Shown piece after piece: positions 61,054 to 64,000 of a DNA stretch of 64,000 nucleotides. Below the pieces are notes generated by a model. The model ran no database searches. It was not told the DNA's origin and worked only from the letters and a program-made list of their open reading frames with translations. A program made the position numbers and the translations under genes. Every line of letters starts with the position of its first letter. Position 1 is the stretch's first letter. Source of the stretch: DASSBQ01 sp040981125 (GTDB lineage: Bacteria > Nitrospirota > Nitrospiria > Nitrospirales > Nitrospiraceae); the NCBI GenBank assembly GCA_040981125.1, contig JANRMQ010000001.1:558001-622000 (forward strand), given 5' to 3'.

Positions 61054-62481
61054 TCATATTTTTGGCACCTTCGTTGATTTCACCGCGCTGTTCAACACTC
61101 GTCCCAATGCCCCGCCGGCAGCCGCGCGCACGGCATCGTCCTCATCGTGAAGCGCACGCTTCAAGATGGGAATGACCTTGTCACCCCCTATCTGTCCCAA
61201 CGATCTGGCGGCTGCAATGCGCGGCCGGGGAATCGGGTCGGTCAGTAAGTCGCTTAACAGACCGATTACCATCTCGCCGCCTTTTCCATGAGCGCGGCCC
61301 AACGCTTTCGCAGCAGCGGACCTAGTCCCCGGTTCGGATTGCCGAAGAAGAATATCCACCGCAGAGAGGACTTCTTCCACCGGCTCGCCGATTCGAAGTA
61401 ATGCCGAGACCACCGCCGCCCGCACGACCGGATTCGGATCGGATAGGGCCTGCTTCAGCACTGAGGCTGAGCTCTTCACGCCCAACTCCCCAAGGCTGAT
61501 CGCAGCCGATGTCCGTACAGCGGGAATCTTATCTTTCAATGCCTGCTCCACGGCCACAACTCCTTCGACCTTGCCGAGGTCTCCGAGAGCCGAGGCCGCC
61601 GCGCCGCGGACGGAGGGCTGAGGATCAGTGATGGCCTCCAATAACACCGCGAGACTGCGGTCATCTTTGAGATTTCCCAGCAAGCGCAACGCCGCGGCGC
61701 GTTCTTCCGGATTGGCCGCGGAGGTCGCTGTTCGCACCTGATCCCACATGGTCTTTCGTCCCATATGATAGAGTGCGCCGGCGGCGGCCAGCCGGACGAC
61801 CGATTGATCGTCCTTCAAGGCTTGCTCGAGCAATGGAACCACGGTTCGATCTTGGCTCTGGCCCAATACCTTGAGGACGGCGGCTTTTACCAGTCCGGCC
61901 TGATCGTCCAGAGCTTTTCGCAATTTGGCCGATCGGCGTCCCTGGCCGGTTTTTCCTAAGCCTTCGACCGCCAGCGCCCGTACCAACGCCGATCCGTCGC
62001 TCAACCCATCCTCCAGATACGGCACCATGTCAGCCGATTCGAAATCCTTGAGAGCGGTGTATGCCGCCCCTCTCATCTGTTCGCGCATATCCTTGGTCAG
62101 CACGACAACGAAACCCAGCGCCACTTCCTTGAGGAGATCGGCGTCGTCGCGAGCCAGCACCCGCTCCAATTGCTCGTAGTCCAGAAGCGCTTCTTTCGGT
62201 TTGCCCACATAGAGCTGAGCCCGCACCTTCATCCGAAGGGCATCAGCCGGCAAGGGCCCCTCTTTGCCCGCCCGATCCAACAGATCAACCGCTTCTTGGT
62301 ATGCTCGTTTCTTAAAGGCCCCTTGGGCCTCTTTCAACAGGGAGGCGCCGGTGTCGGCAACAGGAAAGGGAACGGCATTGACGGCCGCAAATCCGATATC
62401 GGGACACCGCATGCTTAAAACGAGCAGTGCCCCGGTGACCATGGCCAATAGGACCCGCTGTGGAGAGGAATGCCGTTTCAT
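61054..62481 (-). CDS. Exported HEAT-repeat protein
   Basis: Precursor of 475 aa with a signal peptide ('VLLAMVTGALLVLSM'), a TPR-like segment ('AFKKRAYQEAVDLLDRAGK') and about 9-11 HEAT/PBS-lyase-type repeats ('DPQPSVRGAAASALGDLGKV', 'DPNPVVRAAVVSALLRIGEP'). The solenoid would bind other proteins in the periplasm. It starts 6 bp after the LolA-like gene, so both belong to one operon with the 63131 gene. Confidence 0.85.
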   Translation of the reverse strand: MKRHSSPQRVLLAMVTGALLVLSMRCPDIGFAAVNAVPFPVADTGASLLKEAQGAFKKRAYQEAVDLLDRAGKEGPLPADALRMKVRAQLYVGKPKEALLDYEQLERVLARDDADLLKEVALGFVVVLTKDMREQMRGAAYTALKDFESADMVPYLEDGLSDGSALVRALAVEGLGKTGQGRRSAKLRKALDDQAGLVKAAVLKVLGQSQDRTVVPLLEQALKDDQSVVRLAAAGALYHMGRKTMWDQVRTATSAANPEERAAALRLLGNLKDDRSLAVLLEAITDPQPSVRGAAASALGDLGKVEGVVAVEQALKDKIPAVRTSAAISLGELGVKSSASVLKQALSDPNPVVRAAVVSALLRIGEPVEEVLSAVDILLRQSEPGTRSAAAKALGRAHGKGGEMVIGLLSDLLTDPIPRPRIAAARSLGQIGGDKVIPILKRALHDEDDAVRAAAGGALGRVLNSAVKSTKVPKI

Positions 62482-62487
62482 CTCTTA

Positions 62488-63120
62488 TCAGCCTCGACCA
62501 CCTTTGGATGACGGGGCCGGTTGGCGGATATAGCCGGCCGGCTCTTCAAAATATTCATCAGGCTGCGGAGAAAAGTGAATCCGTTGATATTCAATGGACC
62601 AATCGCGATCCTGGCTGACAAGCTTTAACACGATCTCTGTCGATCGATCCACCCATTCATAGTACCGCTCGCTGCGCCCGTTGTAGTCCGTCCACACCTC
62701 ATAGAGCGAGGCCGGCCTTCCTGCCACGATTGCATCACCCAGCAATTGTCGCTCCAATTCACCAGGAAGAGCGGCCTTGAGGGGCAAACTGTCCTGAGAC
62801 CGAAGAGCGACGGGCAAGATCTGCTTTAGGCGGGCGAGCAAAAACCAAGATTCGTGTTTGTCGTGACGGATGATTTCGATGCTGGACAGACCCAATTCCG
62901 TCCGGACCGCGTACTTGTATTCGATTCTAATACGATCCGGCTTAGCATAGACATAGGCTTCCGAGCGACGTCCATCGACACGCTTGACCAGCAGCCCGGA
63001 AAACTCCGGCGGCTCTCCCGCAGCCGGCGAAAGCGGCGGTTCCATTCCACCGGCGGCAATTGCCACTGCGGCTATCACCAGCACGCTGAGTCGCGACAGA
63101 CCAACCGCCCGCCCGCACAT
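62488..63120 (-). CDS. Exported LolA-like protein
   Basis: Protein of 210 aa with a signal peptide ('VLVIAAVAIAAGG') and a beta-rich domain like outer-membrane lipoprotein-sorting proteins ('FSGLLVKRVDGRRSEAYVYA', 'PASLYEVWTDYNGRSERYYEWVD'). Such domains carry lipids or lipoproteins. The start at 63120 (weak ribosome site) avoids overlap with the upstream gene; the frame extends to 63186. Role in this module unknown. Confidence 0.68.
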   Translation of the reverse strand: MCGRAVGLSRLSVLVIAAVAIAAGGMEPPLSPAAGEPPEFSGLLVKRVDGRRSEAYVYAKPDRIRIEYKYAVRTELGLSSIEIIRHDKHESWFLLARLKQILPVALRSQDSLPLKAALPGELERQLLGDAIVAGRPASLYEVWTDYNGRSERYYEWVDRSTEIVLKLVSQDRDWSIEYQRIHFSPQPDEYFEEPAGYIRQPAPSSKGGRG

Positions 63121-63130
63121 CCGCCAAGAC

Positions 63131-64000
63131 TTAGTGCTGATGCTCCACCAGCGGCTGAATATCAAGCGGATAGCCGAGAGACTCAATCCCGAAACGCGGA
63201 TTGTCTATCACCCTATAAGCGCTCCGTTTTCCTTTGGGCGCGGAAATCGCGAAATCTTCGACTAAGGCCCCGTTCCGAGTAACCGTCACCATCCTCGTCT
63301 CCCCCGGACCGGATTGAGGATGCCACACCACCATTTCATACGTACCCGGTGGAATATTCTCGATGCGGAATGAACCGGATGAGTCGGTCACGGCATAGTA
63401 GGGATTGTTGACCGTCATGGCCCAGCTTTCCATATACGCGTGGAACCCGCACTGCATATAGAAGGTCCGCCGTCCTTTGTTGAGATAAATCGGACCGACC
63501 AAAGAGTTTCCCGGCGCATGATTGTGCGTCGCCATAATGTCGCCACGGCGATGTTGATGATTCATGACCAAGGGAGTATTGAAGAGAACCCGGGCGCCCG
63601 CCGCAATCGACGTTTCATAACCTTGGATGTCATGCATGACCGGGTCCATATTGACGACTTCTACCGCATGCCCGTTTCTTACAACGGTAACGAAGGGAGT
63701 GAAGATGCAATCTCGCGCTTCAATCAGAGGTACGGACATCTCAAACGGCTTTCCGGCCTGTACCCCCTCCAACAACACGATTGTATCTTTCAATCCATGA
63801 TCCTGGCCCACTACGAAATCGCGCAACAATCTCCAACCCTTCCCGTTGGAAATCCGGCCGCAATAGGTCGGGTCCGGAAAGGTCACGAGATTAAACCCTT
63901 TCGGTTCCGGAAGCGGGCCGTTCAACGTCACCCGACCCTCGATCGTCCCACCCTGCTCCACCTCGATGACTTCATAGGCCATAGCCGGCGCGACAATTGA
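63131..64000 (-). CDS. Exported cupredoxin-like protein, 5' end beyond window
   Basis: Paralogue of the 60059 protein; the visible part is at least 290 aa. The ligand-like sites 'MDPVMHDI' and 'CGFHAYM' (Cys-x2-His-x2-Met) and a beta-sandwich end ('GSFRIENIPPGTYEMVVWHP') are present. The reading frame continues upstream of the ATG at 63982 to the window edge, reading 'SIVAPAMA', the end of a signal peptide, so the true start lies outside. It begins the unit with the LolA-like and HEAT genes. Confidence 0.78.
   Translation of the reverse strand, partial: SIVAPAMAYEVIEVEQGGTIEGRVTLNGPLPEPKGFNLVTFPDPTYCGRISNGKGWRLLRDFVVGQDHGLKDTIVLLEGVQAGKPFEMSVPLIEARDCIFTPFVTVVRNGHAVEVVNMDPVMHDIQGYETSIAAGARVLFNTPLVMNHQHRRGDIMATHNHAPGNSLVGPIYLNKGRRTFYMQCGFHAYMESWAMTVNNPYYAVTDSSGSFRIENIPPGTYEMVVWHPQSGPGETRMVTVTRNGALVEDFAISAPKGKRSAYRVIDNPRFGIESLGYPLDIQPLVEHQH

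Noticed and set aside
1..64000. tRNA, rRNA, CRISPR array, insertion sequence or integrase
   Set aside because: No cloverleaf, repeat-spacer array or transposase motif was seen on either strand.

Overview
The window reads as a chromosome segment of a nitrite-oxidising bacterium of the genus Nitrospira (phylum Nitrospirota). The grounds are gene content: two exported heme-binding proteins of the NxrC (nitrite oxidoreductase gamma) type, a TorD/NarJ-type chaperone, a four-cluster ferredoxin, TatA and MobA, two copies of the large cytochrome bd-like oxidase described in Nitrospira, a Pup gene ending in Gly-Gly-Glu, and an SmbP-like metal-binding protein. No nxrA or nxrB, rRNA, tRNA, CRISPR array or transposase was found. 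Most genes lie on the minus strand.

Region 1 (1-17.2 kb) is mostly housekeeping: YqgE, a nitrilase-family amidase, SmbP-like protein, a two-domain sulfurtransferase, an HDAC-family deacetylase, oligoendopeptidase F, a bacterioferritin-associated ferredoxin behind a good Fur box, an exported flavodoxin, bifunctional Rel coupled to RecJ, Pup, and a K+-independent proton pyrophosphatase.

Region 2 (17.2-32.2 kb) looks like a nitrite oxidoreductase accessory island without the catalytic genes. It holds two pentaheme cytochromes c, a PDZ protein, an NxrC-like protein, an NHL propeller, TatA, a TPR protein, a polytopic membrane protein, a B12-binding radical SAM protein, NxrC, the chaperone, the ferredoxin, an HExxH protein and a divergent WD40 propeller. 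These would plausibly serve cofactor insertion, Tat export, heme supply and assembly of a periplasmic molybdoenzyme; that role is inferred from context.

Region 3 (32.3-44.6 kb) has an atypical NtrC-like response regulator with its multi-PAS kinase, then secF-secD-yajC-tgt-argS, a glycosyltransferase and mobA.

Region 4 (44.6-53.7 kb) is a respiratory module: a diheme cytochrome fused to an NxrC-like domain, two membrane-anchored cytochromes c, a bd-like oxidase, two tiny single-helix proteins not previously called as ORFs (38 and 40 aa), and two membrane-anchored SUMF1-like proteins lacking the catalytic cysteines of true formylglycine-generating enzymes. Region 5 (53.7-64.0 kb) carries a second bd-like oxidase with different partners: a DUF3047 protein, a polytopic membrane protein, a tandem PCP_red protein, a DUF420 protein, a methyltransferase, two cupredoxin-like proteins, a HEAT-repeat protein and a LolA-like protein. 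The last gene runs off the right edge. The two oxidase modules, with their small proteins and unfamiliar partners, are the best candidates for an incompletely described system.
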